From positions 1 to 13,787 of the forward strand of contig DYTG01000039.1 of the NCBI GenBank assembly GCA_020726085.1: a DNA stretch of 13,787 bases, written 5' to 3'. The DNA comes from Sulfurovum sp. Lineage in GTDB: Bacteria; Campylobacterota; Campylobacteria; Campylobacterales; Sulfurovaceae. The notes under the pieces were generated by a model that was not told where the DNA came from, did not search any database, and saw only the letters and a program-made list of their open reading frames with translations. This document shows positions 13,587 through 13,787 of this stretch, piece by piece. Each line of letters begins with the position of its first letter. The stretch's first letter is position 1. A program made the translations under genes and the position numbers.

Positions 13587-13787
13587 AAAAAGATAATCGA
13601 AAAATTACTCAATCAACAACCCAAGTGGATAGCGTTGAAACACGATAGAGTACTTACACGTCTTATTGCATCGGTGGCTATGATTTTTTCGCTTTTGACA
13701 ACGATTGAAAATGCAGTCATGGATGACTCTTATTTGCTCTTTTCGACCTCTTTTGTCACAGCTCTATTGGTACTAGAGATACTTTTT
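13587..13787 (+). CDS. Open frame running off the window, membrane protein (partial)
   Basis: Sixty-seven codons without a stop, in the same frame as the preceding small ORF. It encodes a polar start (KKIIEKLLNQQPKWIALKHD), then RLIASVAMIFSLLTTIENAV and a second hydrophobic stretch LLFSTSFVTALLVLEILF reaching the window edge. There is no ATG before 13678 and no good ribosome site in front of it, so the real start is unclear. It could begin at a non-ATG codon, at ATG 13678, or belong with the preceding ORF across the TAA. The family is not recognised. The start coordinate given is the first codon after the TAA, not a proposed start codon. Confidence 0.35.

Noticed and set aside
13431..13787. 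Programmed stop-codon readthrough or frameshift joining the two frames
   Set aside because: The A-run lies after the TAA, so slippage on it cannot bypass the stop, and the window shows no known recoding signal; reported only as an open question.
1..13787. tRNA, rRNA, CRISPR array, insertion sequence, prophage or toxin-antitoxin genes
   Set aside because: Looked for across the window by eye; no repeat-spacer array, transposase, integrase, RNA gene or antitoxin-like pair was recognised.

Overview
The window reads as a housekeeping stretch of a Campylobacterota (formerly Epsilonproteobacteria) chromosome, probably a free-living Sulfurovum/Sulfurimonas/Sulfuricurvum-type organism rather than a host-adapted Helicobacter or Campylobacter. 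The strongest taxonomic evidence is an HP1043/HsrA-type orphan response regulator, a DUF2018 (HP0242-type) protein directly upstream of a polyprenyl diphosphate synthase and hemA, and a tsf gene followed by a LolD-like ATPase. Promoters of the form T-tract + GG + TATAAT-like -10, without a clear -35, also fit this phylum. Genus assignment is inference only.

Layout. 1-1949 (+): the last codons of a TlyA-like gene, then a fused TRAP-transporter membrane subunit (DctQ-DctM) with no DctP binding protein in view. 1962-2537 (-): a PqiC/YmbA-like lipoprotein, convergent with the TRAP gene and divergent from dsbD. 2644-4437 (+): full-length DsbD with its alpha, beta and gamma domains. 4584-6135 (+): hsrA and a 5'-nucleotidase one base apart, ending in a clear intrinsic terminator whose T-run also forms part of the next promoter. 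6253-8741 (+): DUF2018 protein, long-chain polyprenyl diphosphate synthase, and glutamyl-tRNA reductase (hemA), the last two overlapping as TAATG. 8799-9369 (+): a periplasmic YceI-family gene broken by one extra base. 9370-9703: non-coding region with an inverted repeat, the rpsB promoter and a structured leader. 9704-12389 (+): rpsB, tsf, a LolD-like ABC ATPase and a 32-residue membrane microprotein overlapping it by ATGA. 12390-12495: a strong hairpin between convergent genes. 12496-13281 (-): a TauE/SafE (DsbD_2-type) membrane protein with a Cys-rich C-terminal tail. 13431-13787 (+): a 51-codon membrane ORF followed, in the same frame after one TAA, by an open frame running off the window.

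Functionally the genes cover envelope redox and metal handling (DsbD, the SafE-like protein), quinone side-chain and haem synthesis (polyprenyl synthase, HemA), translation (S2, EF-Ts), an essential-type regulator (HsrA) and solute uptake (TRAP). No mobile element, CRISPR array, tRNA or rRNA was seen, and I do not see a clear new multi-gene system. The observations most worth checking are the rpsB leader, the Cys tail of the SafE-like protein with a possible HsrA-type site in its promoter, the ATGA-coupled microprotein, the long intergenic hairpin, and two places (yceI; 13584) where reading frames are interrupted.
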